Shown: one piece after another, positions 9,269 to 18,492 of the stretch
How positions within the stretch are numbered: position 1 is the first letter of the stretch
How the letters are laid out: every line of letters begins with the position of its first letter
Assembly: GCF_900129925.1 (NCBI RefSeq)
Contig: NZ_FQXI01000006.1
Span: 42,975 to 106,974 of the forward strand
Source: Anaerosphaera aminiphila DSM 21120
Lineage (GTDB): Bacteria; Bacillota; Clostridia; Tissierellales; Peptoniphilaceae
Direction of reading: 5' to 3'
Length of the DNA stretch: 64,000 bases
Program-made: the position numbers and the translations under genes
Notes under the pieces: generated by a model
What the model was told of the DNA's origin: nothing
What the model saw: only the letters and a program-made list of their open reading frames with translations
Database searches by the model: none

Positions 9269-10222
9269 ATGTTAAGTGGAATAATTTATGTATTTTTAGC
9301 CACAGTTTTATTCTCAAGTATGGACGTTGCAATAAAACTAACAGGAGGAGTATTTAATCCTCTACAGTTAAATTTTTTGAGGTTTTCTATAGGTGCCTTA
9401 ATGCTACTTCCAATGAGTATATCGAAACTTAAAAAGGCAAATTATAAACTGTCTAAAAAAGATTATTTAAATTTTATAGTGCTTGGATTTATATATGCAG
9501 TACTCAGTATGAGCTTATATACATTTTCTCTGGAATATGTATCGGCATCAATAGCATCAGTGCTGTTTTGTTGTAATACATTTTTTTCTATAATACTTGC
9601 GGCAATTTTTTTAAAGGAAAAGACCAATATATTTACAAAAATGGCCCTTGTAATTTGTTTTATTGGAATTTTAGTAATAATAAATCCCTTAAATATTAAT
9701 GAGCCGGTTTTTGGAATTGCAATAGTTATTATATCGGCTTTAATATTTGCCGTTTATTCAGTCTATGGAAAGTATGTGACACAAAATAAGCCAACAGGTG
9801 GAATAGTACTTACTTGCTATTCTTTTATCTTTGGCTCAATTGAACTTTTAATTTTAATACTTATAAGTAAAATACCACTAGTGTCTGATTTTTTAATTAG
9901 TAAGAATGCCGTGGACTTTGCAAATATCCCGATATTTAGTGGAATATCCTCAGATGATATAATTATACTGCTATATATATCTATTTTCGTAACAGGTGTG
10001 GGGTTTTCAGCCTACTTTCTGGCAATAGAAAAGATGTCTGTGGCAATGGCATCACTTACATTTGCCATAAAGCCGGCATTGGGACCGATACTTGCCAGTA
10101 TATTTTTAAAAGAAGAACTGGGAAGTTATCAATTAATAGGAATTATATTTGTAATCGTAGGCTCTATTGGAATAATTATCTCACAGAGAAACTCTGCAAA
10201 AAAAGATAGCTTATTAGCTTAA
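9269..10222 (+). CDS. DMT-superfamily (EamA) transporter
   Basis: About 317 residues with ten predicted membrane segments arranged as two EamA repeats (about 1-140 and 150-310). The conserved end-of-repeat pattern, with Pro/Gly-rich IKPALGPILASIFLKEE, is in the second half. EamA proteins export metabolites such as amino acids or take up small molecules; the substrate is unknown. ATG at 9269 is preferred over an in-frame GTG at 9260 because AAAGGTGG precedes it at normal spacing. Its stop overlaps the stop of the convergent M20 gene by a few bases, with no terminator between them. Confidence 0.87.
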   Translation: MLSGIIYVFLATVLFSSMDVAIKLTGGVFNPLQLNFLRFSIGALMLLPMSISKLKKANYKLSKKDYLNFIVLGFIYAVLSMSLYTFSLEYVSASIASVLFCCNTFFSIILAAIFLKEKTNIFTKMALVICFIGILVIINPLNINEPVFGIAIVIISALIFAVYSVYGKYVTQNKPTGGIVLTCYSFIFGSIELLILILISKIPLVSDFLISKNAVDFANIPIFSGISSDDIIILLYISIFVTGVGFSAYFLAIEKMSVAMASLTFAIKPALGPILASIFLKEELGSYQLIGIIFVIVGSIGIIISQRNSAKKDSLLA

Positions 10223-11334
10223 AAATTCCTTGCTATTACAGAAAAAGCCTTAATTCCATTTTCTAAAATTTCATCAGAAAATTCAAAGTTGTCATTGTGC
10301 AGAGGAATATGTTCTACACCATTTCCAAGATAGAAGAATAGGGGTAGGGCATATTTTTTATATACTCCAAAATCTTCACTGGCTCTAAAGGGAACTTCTA
10401 ACTTTAAAGTTTTAAGATTTTCTCTAGAGAAGATTTGTTCTGCCTTTTTAACAAGTGAAGGGTCGCTATAGGTCTCGGAAAATTCGTCAGTAAATTCAAA
10501 TTGAAGAGAAAAGTCCTCTTCACATAAATCTCTTGCTAAATTTAGAATATAGTTTTTAATTAAATTTAAATCTTCATCATGGGCAGCTCTAAGTGTAAGA
10601 GACAGCTCGCCATTGGCAGGTGAAATTCCAAAATTTTTACTTCCAAGAGAAATATTTATAACTGTGACTAAAACTAGAGATTTAAAGTGCAAGTTTCTAA
10701 AATTAAAGGGGCTATATCCTCTAAAAATATTTAAATCACTTAAGTCATCAACTATTTTAGAAATAATATAGGCTGGATTTTTTCCAAGTTCAGGAAGAGA
10801 AGCGTGAGATTGAACTCCTTTAAACTTTAAAGTAAGACCCACTGAAGCACATTGGCAAACTCCGATTTTTAAATAAATTGTCCCCATTTCAAGCCCTGGC
10901 CAATTGTGAAGGCCATAGACTTCGTCTATACTATATTTTTTAAACACCTCACTGCAAATTTTTGCTCCCCTTCCATTTTCCTCTGCAGGTTGAAATAAAA
11001 AAATTACGTCCTTGTCCAACTCTTCCTTCCAAAGATTTAATATTGTACCACATAAAATTGCAGAGTGCCCGTCGTGACCGCATCCGTGAAATGGCTCAAG
11101 GTTGGAATTTAAAATTGCATCGTGATCTGCCCTAATGACTATAGTTTTCTTTGGATTTTTAGATTTCTTGTATACATAAAAATAGTCTTTAAAGTCATAA
11201 ATACTGTTTATATTGTTTTCTTTTAAAAAGTTTATTAAAATTTTACGAGTGTTAAACTCACAGTTGGAAATTTCAGGAGAGTTATGTAGTTTTTTTCTAA
11301 GGGAAATTACACTGTTTAATAAATTTTTATTCAT
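10219..11334 (-). CDS. M20 family amidohydrolase
   Basis: A 371-residue zinc amidohydrolase of the M20D type (IAA-amino-acid hydrolase/N-acyl-amino-acid deacylase branch). Metal and catalytic signatures are intact: RADHDA near residue 70, GCGHDGHSA near 83-91, the PAEENGRGA catalytic Glu segment, HNWPG, and a C-terminal SEDFG. The middle domain has the usual dimerisation insertion. There is no signal peptide, so it is cytosolic. It probably deacylates an N-acyl amino acid or peptide; the substrate cannot be told. It converges on the EamA transporter, with which it could be functionally linked, but that is only positional. Confidence 0.87.
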   Translation of the reverse strand: MNKNLLNSVISLRKKLHNSPEISNCEFNTRKILINFLKENNINSIYDFKDYFYVYKKSKNPKKTIVIRADHDAILNSNLEPFHGCGHDGHSAILCGTILNLWKEELDKDVIFLFQPAEENGRGAKICSEVFKKYSIDEVYGLHNWPGLEMGTIYLKIGVCQCASVGLTLKFKGVQSHASLPELGKNPAYIISKIVDDLSDLNIFRGYSPFNFRNLHFKSLVLVTVINISLGSKNFGISPANGELSLTLRAAHDEDLNLIKNYILNLARDLCEEDFSLQFEFTDEFSETYSDPSLVKKAEQIFSRENLKTLKLEVPFRASEDFGVYKKYALPLFFYLGNGVEHIPLHNDNFEFSDEILENGIKAFSVIARNF

Positions 11335-11426
11335 AGTTTAAAATACCTCCAAGTACATAGTAAAACTTTTAAAATAAATATGCTATAAAATATAAAAATT
11401 AATAAAAAATTTAAATTTCCAGAAAA

Positions 11427-11456
11427 TTGGATATTGTTTCAGAATTATACTATAAT
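11427..11456 (+). promoter_or_regulatory. Sigma-A-type promoter
   Basis: TTGGAT (11427-11432) and a perfect TATAAT (11451-11456) are separated by 18 bases, upstream of the small membrane protein gene at 11500. Confidence 0.6.
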
Positions 11457-11499
11457 ACATATATATTTAATTAAATGTAAGTTGATTATAGGAGAAAAT

Positions 11500-11868
11500 A
11501 TGGGAAAGAAAATTAAGAAAACAGCAAAGCGTGTAAATTTAGATAAGGTTACTTTAACTGAAGAAGAAGAGGTAATTGCAAAGAAAAAGGCGATATTTAC
11601 AATAGCACTTTGTATAATGTGGCCTATTACACTACTGCTTCTATGGCCTTCACTTAGAAATTTTGTGCCAAACATAGTTTACTATGGGATAATTGGAATT
11701 TCAATGATAAATATTATACTTACTTATCTCTATACAACAGTTCAAATTGAACAAATAAAATACCAAGCTTACTTGAGTAGAAATAGTATTGGAAAAATTG
11801 AAAGATTTGGCTCGGTCTTTGTAATAGTTGAAGCTGCACTAATATTAATATTTATTATTTTATCTTAA
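11500..11868 (+). CDS. Small membrane protein, unknown
   Basis: About 122 residues. The start at 11500 is set by ATAGGAGAAAAT upstream; the frame extends further 5' without a site. It has a lysine-rich cytosolic N-terminus (about 1-30) and then three predicted membrane segments (about 31-52, 58-78 and 103-121). I do not recognise the family. Its own promoter lies upstream, and it sits just before the ctsR operon, which has a separate promoter. Confidence 0.65.
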   Translation: MGKKIKKTAKRVNLDKVTLTEEEEVIAKKKAIFTIALCIMWPITLLLLWPSLRNFVPNIVYYGIIGISMINIILTYLYTTVQIEQIKYQAYLSRNSIGKIERFGSVFVIVEAALILIFIILS

Positions 11869-11879
11869 AGGTCAGGTAC

Positions 11880-11908
11880 TTTACAAAATTATATTTTAAT
11901 GTTATCAT
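11880..11908 (+). promoter_or_regulatory. Promoter of the ctsR-clpC operon
   Basis: TTTACA (11880-11885) and TATCAT (11903-11908) are spaced by 17 bases, followed by a leader of about 60 bases that carries the CtsR box. It is inferred to be the housekeeping promoter of the heat-shock operon. Confidence 0.55.
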
Positions 11909-11944
11909 ATATAAAATAGCATTAGAATATTTTTTTGAGCCGAA

Positions 11945-11961
11945 AGGCAAAGATGGTCAAA
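11945..11961 (+). promoter_or_regulatory. CtsR operator
   Basis: The heptad AGGCAAA (11945-11951), a three-base spacer GAT, then GGTCAAA (11955-11961) match the known CtsR box (tandem GGTCAAA-like heptads with spacer NAN), with two mismatches in the first heptad. It lies immediately ahead of ctsR and abuts its ribosome binding site, as expected for an autorepressed operon. Confidence 0.75.
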
Positions 11962-11971
11962 AGGTGGTATT

Positions 11972-12427
11972 ATGGCAAAATTATCAAATTCAATAGAGGA
12001 CTTCTTGTTAGATTTAATAGATGAGGCAAATGGGACAGTTGAAATACAAAGAGCATTGCTGGCTGAGAGATTTAACTGTGCACCATCGCAAATTAACTAT
12101 GTACTAACCACTCGATTTACTCCATACAAGGGATATTATGTGGAGTCAAGAAGAGGTGGAGGAGGTTATATAAGAATAGTAAGAGTAGAGTTTAGAAATA
12201 AAAATTCTGTAGATAAGTTATTTAATGAGGAAATTGGAAACTCTATAACCAAGGATAAAGCAGATCAGATTATAGACGAACTAATGAGACTTGAATATAT
12301 AAATAAAAGAGAAGCAGAAATAATAAGAGTTACTTTAAGTGACAGGTCATTAAGTATTTCAAGTGAATGGAAAAATGAGCTGAGGGCAAATATTTTAAAA
12401 AACATTTTGCTGGTAATCTTTAATTAG
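11972..12427 (+). CDS. ctsR: Transcriptional repressor CtsR
   Basis: A 151-residue class III heat-shock repressor. The N-terminal winged helix-turn-helix (about 1-75) includes the glycine-rich ESRRGGGGYIRI wing that enters the DNA minor groove and senses heat. The C-terminal helical dimerisation domain has the AEIIRVTLS-type segment. Its operator lies 11-27 bases upstream of the start. It is the first gene of ctsR-mcsA-mcsB-clpC-radA. Relief of repression normally needs McsB kinase or thermal wing changes; the neighbouring McsB looks unusual (see below). Confidence 0.95.
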   Translation: MAKLSNSIEDFLLDLIDEANGTVEIQRALLAERFNCAPSQINYVLTTRFTPYKGYYVESRRGGGGYIRIVRVEFRNKNSVDKLFNEEIGNSITKDKADQIIDELMRLEYINKREAEIIRVTLSDRSLSISSEWKNELRANILKNILLVIFN

Positions 12428-12436
12428 GAGGTTATT

Positions 12437-12937
12437 ATGATTTGTGATAACTGTGGTAAGAGAGAAGCAATAATTGCATATACAAAAATGCAGGGAAATA
12501 GCATAGAGGAAGTGCACTTATGTGCGCAGTGTGCAGAAGAAAAAATGAAAAAAGACTTGGCATTTAACAATGCTGTAAGTGGAAAAATGGAAAACTTTCT
12601 AAAGGATTTATTTAAACTCACCGGGAAATTTAACAACAATATTCCAAATAAAAAGTGCAGTCACTGTGGAACTACTTTTGAAGACTTGGGCAAAAATCAA
12701 GTGGGCTGTGAATACTGTTATGATGAATTTAAAGAAGAAATTGAAAGTATGCTTTTAAATTTTAAATCTTCTTCCAAACACAAGGGGAAAATTCCAAAAA
12801 GTGCCGGAAAAGAACCTGTTTACAAGAGAGAAGAAAATGAATTAAGAGATAAATTAAGTGTAGCTGTAGAATTGGAAGAATATGAAGAAGCTGCAGTATT
12901 AAGAGATAAATTAAAGCAATTGAGGGATGAAAAATGA
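12437..12937 (+). CDS. mcsA: McsA, activator of the McsB/ClpC system
   Basis: A 166-residue zinc-binding protein. It has CxxC pairs near residues 3-6 (CDNC) and 29-32 (CAQC), a second set CSHC (about 73-76) and CEYC (about 91-94), and a C-terminal UVR motif (about 135-165) with the LEEYEEAAVLRDK pattern. Family knowledge: McsA activates the arginine kinase McsB and binds metal stress signals. All metal ligands appear present, in contrast to the partner kinase. AGGAGG precedes the start. The last four bases overlap mcsB (ATGA), which indicates translational coupling. Confidence 0.92.
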   Translation: MICDNCGKREAIIAYTKMQGNSIEEVHLCAQCAEEKMKKDLAFNNAVSGKMENFLKDLFKLTGKFNNNIPNKKCSHCGTTFEDLGKNQVGCEYCYDEFKEEIESMLLNFKSSSKHKGKIPKSAGKEPVYKREENELRDKLSVAVELEEYEEAAVLRDKLKQLRDEK

Positions 12938-13908
12938 GTATAGTTCTCAATTCAGAGTTAAAAATATATAGAAATATAAGGGGATTTAATTTTCCCTCAA
13001 AATTAAATAGTGAAGATGCAAAGACAATTTTAGAGAAAATATCTATACCTTTATTAGAAAAGGGGTATAAGAGATATGCTGTTGAAGGATTAAACTCTCT
13101 TGAAAAGTTGGATTTATATGAAGAGGGTAAAATTACTGTAGATGTTTTAGAAAACGAAAAATTCAGCGCAATATTTTTGTTGGAGAATAATCCCAGTATA
13201 TTAGTAAATGGGAAAAATCATATTACAATAATAAAATCAACTGATGATTTAAATTTTTCAAAATTATATGGTGAAGTTTCTGAAATAGATGATTTACTAG
13301 ACGGCAATGTGGAATATGCCTATAGAGATGATTTTGGATACTTGACTTCCAATCCTCAAGAGTGTGGAACAGCAATGGTTATTGAAGCAAATTTGCATCT
13401 TCCCGCTACAGACTACTTTGGAATGAGTTCAATGCGTGAAAGTTTAAAGAGACTTGGCTACATTGCACTTCCACTAGGCGGCAGTTCAAAGTCTGTAGGA
13501 GCTATTTATAAAATTTCACCAGATAGAACTATTGGAGAAAAAGAAGGGGACTATATTGATAAATTCACAAATATATTAAAAGAAATAACAGAAATGGAAG
13601 AGCAAAATAGAAAAAACTTATATCTTGAAAAGATAATAGACTTAGAAGACTTGGCAAATAGAGCTTATGGAGCTCTAAGATACTGCAGAATTATAGATGA
13701 GGAAGAAATGATAAACAAAATGTCAGACTTATTTTTGGGAATAGAACTTAGTATTTTAAAACCTAAAAAAAATATTGAATTGGTAGATACTATTAATCAA
13801 TTTAAAAACGGACATTTACAAATTGAAAGAGGCTCTTTGTTAGATGCAAAATCTATAGATATTTTAAGAGCCAACAATATAAGAAAGATGATGAAGGAGG
13901 TCTTTTAA
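12934..13908 (+). CDS. mcsB: McsB-like protein, probably lacking kinase activity
   Basis: 324 residues, shorter than the roughly 350-360 usual for McsB. Position (mcsA-mcsB-clpC) and patterns such as GYLTS, HLPA and SVGAIYKIS show it is the McsB/phosphagen kinase fold. From memory of Bacillus McsB, key positions are changed. The ATP-phosphate SSRIR segment reads NSELK. The CPTNxGTGxRAS motif reads NPQECGTAMVIEA, so the Cys and the Arg are lost. The catalytic Glu in the GEGSEA loop is replaced (LGGSSKS). The arginine before that loop is also gone. The C-terminal pArg-binding Arg/Asp set is only partly kept. The frame is intact and coupled on both sides, so it is maintained rather than decaying. 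It may be an adaptor or pseudokinase. Confidence 0.85.
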   Translation: MSIVLNSELKIYRNIRGFNFPSKLNSEDAKTILEKISIPLLEKGYKRYAVEGLNSLEKLDLYEEGKITVDVLENEKFSAIFLLENNPSILVNGKNHITIIKSTDDLNFSKLYGEVSEIDDLLDGNVEYAYRDDFGYLTSNPQECGTAMVIEANLHLPATDYFGMSSMRESLKRLGYIALPLGGSSKSVGAIYKISPDRTIGEKEGDYIDKFTNILKEITEMEEQNRKNLYLEKIIDLEDLANRAYGALRYCRIIDEEEMINKMSDLFLGIELSILKPKKNIELVDTINQFKNGHLQIERGSLLDAKSIDILRANNIRKMMKEVF

Positions 13909-16358
13909 TGGGCATGTTTGGAAGATTTACTGAAAAAAGCCAGAAAGCAATACTGTTTGCTCAAAATGAAGCAAGGGAGAGCAGACACAACTATATAGGT
14001 TCAGAACACTTACTTTTAGGAATAGTTAGAGAATCAACAGGACGTGGAGCAAAAATATTACAATCTCTGGGAGTAAGTTACGATAGATTAAAAATGACAA
14101 CTTATGAAGTTGTTTCAAGAGGTCAGGAGCTTACAAATTCAAATTTAGTATACACTCCAAGAACTAAGAGAATTTTTGAACTTGCTTTTGAAGTTGCAAG
14201 AGAAGAGGGAGAAAATTACGTTGAAACAGATCACTTGCTACTTGGAATACTAAGAGAGGGCAATGGAGTTGCAATATTAATACTAAAGAGAATGGGAATT
14301 GACAGTATTGCACTTGAAGAGACAATTATAAATGCCTTTGAAAATAGAGAAGACGGCGAATATGAAGATGAGAGAGAAAAGACAGCTTTAGATAAATACA
14401 CTGTAAATTTAAATGAAAAATCCTCAGAGGGCAAAATAGATCCGATTATTGGAAGAGAAGAAGAAATTCAAAGAGTAATTCAAGTACTATCCAGAAGAAA
14501 GAAAAACAACCCAGTACTGATTGGAGAACCGGGAGTAGGTAAGACTGCAATAGCTGAGGGACTAGCTCAAAAAATAGTTGAGGGGAAAGTTCCTGAAATA
14601 ATAGCTAACAAGGAAATCAGAACTCTAGACGTATCCGGATTAATTGCAGGAGCAAAGTACAGAGGAGATTTTGAAGAGAGATTAAAGGCAGTTATTAACG
14701 AGAGTATAGAAAATGAAAAGACAATACTCTTTATAGATGAAATGCACGTTATTATAGGAGCAGGAGCTGCAGAAGGGGCAATGGATGCCTCAAATATTCT
14801 AAAGCCAATGTTGACAAACGGAGAGCTTCAAATAATAGGTGCCACTACAATAAGCGAATACAGAAAACACATTGAAAAAGACACAGCTTTTGAAAGAAGA
14901 TTAATGCCGATAACTGTGGAAGAACCTTCAATTGAAGATTCAATAAAAATTGTAACAGGACTTAAAGAAAAATATGAAACACATCACAATGTAATAATCA
15001 GTGAAGAAGCCATAGATGCAGCAGTAAAACTCTCCAGCAGATATTTAACAGACAGATTTTTACCTGATAAAGCAATAGACTTAATAGATGAAGCTGCTTC
15101 AAAAATTAAAGTTAGTTCTTACAAAACTCCTGAATACAAATACAACTATGAAAATGAACTTGAAGAACTGGACAAAGAAAAAAATAGAGCAATAGACTCT
15201 CAAGACTTTGAGTTAGCTGCTTCTATTAGAGATAAAGAGAGAATTTTAAAAGAAGAGTTTGAAGAAAAAGAAAAAGAGTACAAGGAAAGTGAAGAAAAAG
15301 CTGTAGTTGGATATGAAAACATTGCTGAAATAGTTTCAGATTGGAGCAAAGTTCCGGTTACAAGAATGACAGAAGAACAAAGCACTAAATTATTAAAACT
15401 TGAAGACAATTTAAAATACTATGTAAAGGGTCAAGATGATGCAATACACTCTCTATCAAGAGCTATAAAAAGAGCTAGAATTGGACTTAAAGATCCAAAT
15501 AAGCCAATAGGTTCATTTATATTTGTAGGACCTACAGGTGTTGGTAAAACTTATTTGGCAAAAATGCTTGCAAAGGAACTCTTTGGAAGCGAAGAAAATA
15601 TGCTTAGAATAGATATGTCAGAGTATATGGAAAAACATACTGTTTCAAGACTTGTAGGATCTCCTCCGGGATATGTTGGATATGATGAAGGTGGACAACT
15701 TACAGATGCAGTTCGTACAAATCCATACAGTGTAGTGCTATTTGACGAAATTGAAAAAGCACATCCGGACGTATTTAATGTATTACTACAAATTCTAGAT
15801 GATGGAAGGCTTACAGATTCAAAGGGAAGAACAGTTAGCTTTAAAGACACAGTTATAATTATGACTTCCAACGCCGGAGCAAGTATGCTCAAGAAAAAAA
15901 CATCAATAGGATTTACAACAGAAGACAACACCAAAAAAGAATATGAAAAAATGAAAGAAATAGTAAACACTGCTTTAAAGGATATATTTAGACCTGAGTT
16001 TTTAAACAGACTTGATGAGGTAATTGTGTTTAAAGAACTGGGACAAAAGGAAATTTCAAGTATTGTAGAGTTAATGCTTGTAACGTTAAAAGAAAGACTT
16101 GGCAATATGGGCATTAATGTGAAGTTTACTAAGAAAATCACTCAGTATATAGCTTCAAAGGGATTTGATCCGGAATTCGGAGCAAGACCTCTAGAACGTG
16201 CAATTAGAAGCTATATAGAAGATGAGTTAGCTCAAATGATGTTAGAGGGTGAATTTGGGAAGGGAGATTCAATAGAAGTCGACTTTAACAGAAAACTCAT
16301 AGTTAACATTAAAAATACTGAGGTTAAAAATGAAGAAAAAGACAGTATTCAAGTGTAG
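13908..16358 (+). CDS. clpC: ATP-dependent Clp protease ATPase subunit ClpC
   Basis: An 816-residue Hsp100 unfoldase. It has a double Clp-N repeat (about 1-145) and a first AAA+ module with Walker A GEPGVGKT (about 206). A UVR-containing middle domain (about 415-455) precedes the second AAA+ module with Walker A GPTGVGKT (about 541), and there is a C-terminal D2-small domain. ClpC feeds substrates to ClpP, in bacilli guided by MecA or arginine phosphorylation. The ATG overlaps the mcsB stop by one base (TAATG). The unfoldase looks complete. The 3' end overlaps radA by 29 bases. Confidence 0.95.
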   Translation: MGMFGRFTEKSQKAILFAQNEARESRHNYIGSEHLLLGIVRESTGRGAKILQSLGVSYDRLKMTTYEVVSRGQELTNSNLVYTPRTKRIFELAFEVAREEGENYVETDHLLLGILREGNGVAILILKRMGIDSIALEETIINAFENREDGEYEDEREKTALDKYTVNLNEKSSEGKIDPIIGREEEIQRVIQVLSRRKKNNPVLIGEPGVGKTAIAEGLAQKIVEGKVPEIIANKEIRTLDVSGLIAGAKYRGDFEERLKAVINESIENEKTILFIDEMHVIIGAGAAEGAMDASNILKPMLTNGELQIIGATTISEYRKHIEKDTAFERRLMPITVEEPSIEDSIKIVTGLKEKYETHHNVIISEEAIDAAVKLSSRYLTDRFLPDKAIDLIDEAASKIKVSSYKTPEYKYNYENELEELDKEKNRAIDSQDFELAASIRDKERILKEEFEEKEKEYKESEEKAVVGYENIAEIVSDWSKVPVTRMTEEQSTKLLKLEDNLKYYVKGQDDAIHSLSRAIKRARIGLKDPNKPIGSFIFVGPTGVGKTYLAKMLAKELFGSEENMLRIDMSEYMEKHTVSRLVGSPPGYVGYDEGGQLTDAVRTNPYSVVLFDEIEKAHPDVFNVLLQILDDGRLTDSKGRTVSFKDTVIIMTSNAGASMLKKKTSIGFTTEDNTKKEYEKMKEIVNTALKDIFRPEFLNRLDEVIVFKELGQKEISSIVELMLVTLKERLGNMGINVKFTKKITQYIASKGFDPEFGARPLERAIRSYIEDELAQMMLEGEFGKGDSIEVDFNRKLIVNIKNTEVKNEEKDSIQV

Positions 16359-17700
16359 TAACTGCGACTATATATCTCCAGGTTTTTTTGGTAAGTGCCC
16401 ACAGTGTAATGAGTGGAACACGTTAGAAGAAATTGAAGTAAGTGGAAGTGAAAAGACCGCTACAACTGTAAAGAGAAGTAAAAATATTGCAAAAAAACTT
16501 TCTACAATAGAAGATAGAAATGCCTTTAGAGTAAAGACATCTATTGAAGAATTTAATAGAGTTATGGGAGGTGGAATCGTTAGAGATTCCATCTCTATAT
16601 TAACTGCAAAACCGGGAGCTGGAAAATCTACACTGCTTTTACAAGTGGCAAATGACTTGAGCAGCAGTGGATTAAAAGTACTATATGCCTCAGGAGAAGA
16701 GTCTGAAGTTCAAATAAAACAAAGGGCTACCAGAATAACTGATGAGATATCAGAAAATATATATGTATATTCCGATACAGTTTTAGACAATGTGCTGGAG
16801 GAAATAGATAAAATTGACCCCGACTTTATAATACTGGACTCCATACAAACCTTTACATTAAATGAACTTCAATCAAGAGCGGGGACACCTACACAAGTAA
16901 TGGAATGTGCTCACAAGATGGTTGAGATAGCAAAAGATGTAGAAAGACCTAGAATGGTGTTTTTAGTAGGGCAGATGACAAAACAAGATGAACTTGCAGG
17001 AGTTAGAGCACTTGAACATTTAGTAGATGCAGTTTTACTAATTGAAAATGAAGATAATGAAGAACTTAGAAGTTTACTTACAACTAAGAACAGATATGGC
17101 TCCACAGGAGAAATGGGTTTCTTTTTAATGACTCAGCAGGGACTAAAATCTCTAGACAATCCCTCAGAGTACTTTATGACCTATAGAGAAGAGGGAAGTG
17201 AACTGCCAGGTTCAGCCCTAAGTGTGATTAGAGAGGGAACAAGACCGATAATACTGGAAATTGAAGCACTTTCATCTCAATCCTTTCTACCCTATCCATC
17301 TAGAATAGGAGAGTGTATGAGAAGAGAACATTTAAATACACTAATTTCCATACTGGAACAGAGGGCAAATTTAAAGTTAATAGATAAAGATATAGTTGTA
17401 AAGACAACTGGAGGCATAAAGTTAAAAGAGCCGGCATCAAACTTAGCAGTGATGATGAGTATTTTTTCTTCTAGAAGAGATGTTGCCATTGACACATCTA
17501 CAGTTTTTATTGGAGATGTGGGTTTAACGGGAGAGTTAAAAAGTGTGCCATCTTTGGAATTAAGACTTAAAGAAGCCAGTAGAATGGGATTTAAAAGAGC
17601 TTTTATACCTATTGTTTCAAATAAATTTGAAAATATTGAAGGTTTAAAAATTTATAAGTGCAAGACAATTTTAGATGTAATTAAATATTTTAATGTTTAG
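16330..17700 (+). CDS. radA: DNA repair protein RadA/Sms
   Basis: A 456-residue branch-migration helicase. It has an N-terminal C4 zinc finger (CSNC and CPQC, about residues 9-12 and 23-26), a RecA-like core with Walker A AKPGAGKST (about 93) and the RadA-specific KNRYGSTGEMGFF motif (about 254). The C-terminal Lon protease-like domain shows no sign of protease activity. The start lies inside clpC with GAGGTT upstream, so expression probably follows the heat-shock operon. A terminator follows the stop codon directly. Confidence 0.95.
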   Translation: MKKKTVFKCSNCDYISPGFFGKCPQCNEWNTLEEIEVSGSEKTATTVKRSKNIAKKLSTIEDRNAFRVKTSIEEFNRVMGGGIVRDSISILTAKPGAGKSTLLLQVANDLSSSGLKVLYASGEESEVQIKQRATRITDEISENIYVYSDTVLDNVLEEIDKIDPDFIILDSIQTFTLNELQSRAGTPTQVMECAHKMVEIAKDVERPRMVFLVGQMTKQDELAGVRALEHLVDAVLLIENEDNEELRSLLTTKNRYGSTGEMGFFLMTQQGLKSLDNPSEYFMTYREEGSELPGSALSVIREGTRPIILEIEALSSQSFLPYPSRIGECMRREHLNTLISILEQRANLKLIDKDIVVKTTGGIKLKEPASNLAVMMSIFSSRRDVAIDTSTVFIGDVGLTGELKSVPSLELRLKEASRMGFKRAFIPIVSNKFENIEGLKIYKCKTILDVIKYFNV

Positions 17701-17701
17701 G

Positions 17702-17733
17702 AGGTTAAAACACAAAGTTTTAGCCTTTTTTTA
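17702..17733 (+). terminator. Terminator of the ctsR operon
   Basis: A ten-base-pair stem (AGGTTAAAAC with GTTTTAGCCT, one G-T pair) with a five-base loop is followed by seven T, starting right after the radA stop. Confidence 0.88.
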
Positions 17734-17896
17734 TTATAAGTTATTTTAATTAATTATGCTTTTTAAAGAATTTACATAAAATTCATTTGTTAAGAAAGTA
17801 CTAAGTTATCTTAGTAAAATCCTTGATAAGTTAACAACTATTTCACTTGTTATTTGTATAGTATGTTGATAAAATAAAATGAAAGTAAAAATACAC

Positions 17897-17961
17897 TTTA
17901 CATTTATTGGAATTAATGATAAAATGAAAAATTTACTTTTAATAATGAATTATGTTATACT
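17897..17961 (+). promoter_or_regulatory. Tandem promoters of carD
   Basis: Two sigma-A-like promoters in series: TTTACA-17-TAAAAT (17897-17925) and TTTACT-18-TATACT (17932-17961). They lie in the otherwise gene-free stretch between the radA terminator and the carD start. The rest of 17734-17896 is AT-rich with nothing else that I can support. Confidence 0.5.
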
Positions 17962-17991
17962 TATATTGGGCATATTTTCAGGAGGGATAAA

Positions 17992-18477
17992 GTGTTTAAT
18001 ATAGGTGATAAAGTTGTTTACCCAATGCACGGTGCAGGAATTATAGTTGCAATAGAAAACCGTGAAATTTTAGGAAAAATTCGAGAATATTATGTATTGA
18101 AGATGCCAATAAATGATATGGAAGTAATGGTTCCGGTAATTAATGCAGGAGATGTTGGAGTTAGAGATATTTTAGGAAAAGAAGAAATGGACAAAGTACT
18201 TAGTATTTTGTCAAGTGAAGATGAAGCTGTTATGCCCACAAATTGGAACAGAAGGTACAGATACAACATGGAGAGAATAAAAACTGGCGATATTGATGAA
18301 ATAGCAAAAGTTGTAAGATCTCTAGAGAAGTTAGATGTTGAAAAAACTCTTTCAACAGGAGAGAGAAAAATGTTACTCAGCGCAAGACAAATTATTATAT
18401 CTGAAATGGTCTTAGTTTATGAAAAGAGCACAGATGAAATTTCAGATCTTGTGGATGATATTATTATGAAAAGTTAA
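17992..18477 (+). CDS. CarD family transcriptional regulator
   Basis: 161 residues. The N-terminal RNA polymerase-interacting (CdnL/TRCF-RID) Tudor-like domain has FNIGDKVVYPMHGAG at its start, followed by a helical DNA-binding domain. The family binds the RNA polymerase beta subunit and stabilises open promoter complexes. The start is GTG at 17992 behind AGGAGGG; an ATG alternative is absent. The PIN/TRAM gene follows in the same frame after the stop, and the CarD-PIN/TRAM order is common in clostridia-like genomes. Confidence 0.9.
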   Translation: MFNIGDKVVYPMHGAGIIVAIENREILGKIREYYVLKMPINDMEVMVPVINAGDVGVRDILGKEEMDKVLSILSSEDEAVMPTNWNRRYRYNMERIKTGDIDEIAKVVRSLEKLDVEKTLSTGERKMLLSARQIIISEMVLVYEKSTDEISDLVDDIIMKS

Positions 18478-18492
18478 GAGGGAGGGATTAAC

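Noticed and set aside
15551..16141. 196-residue minus-strand frame inside clpC
   Set aside because: It lies wholly antisense to a conserved AAA+ region, has no ribosome binding site and a Ser/Leu/Phe-rich composition typical of a shadow frame.
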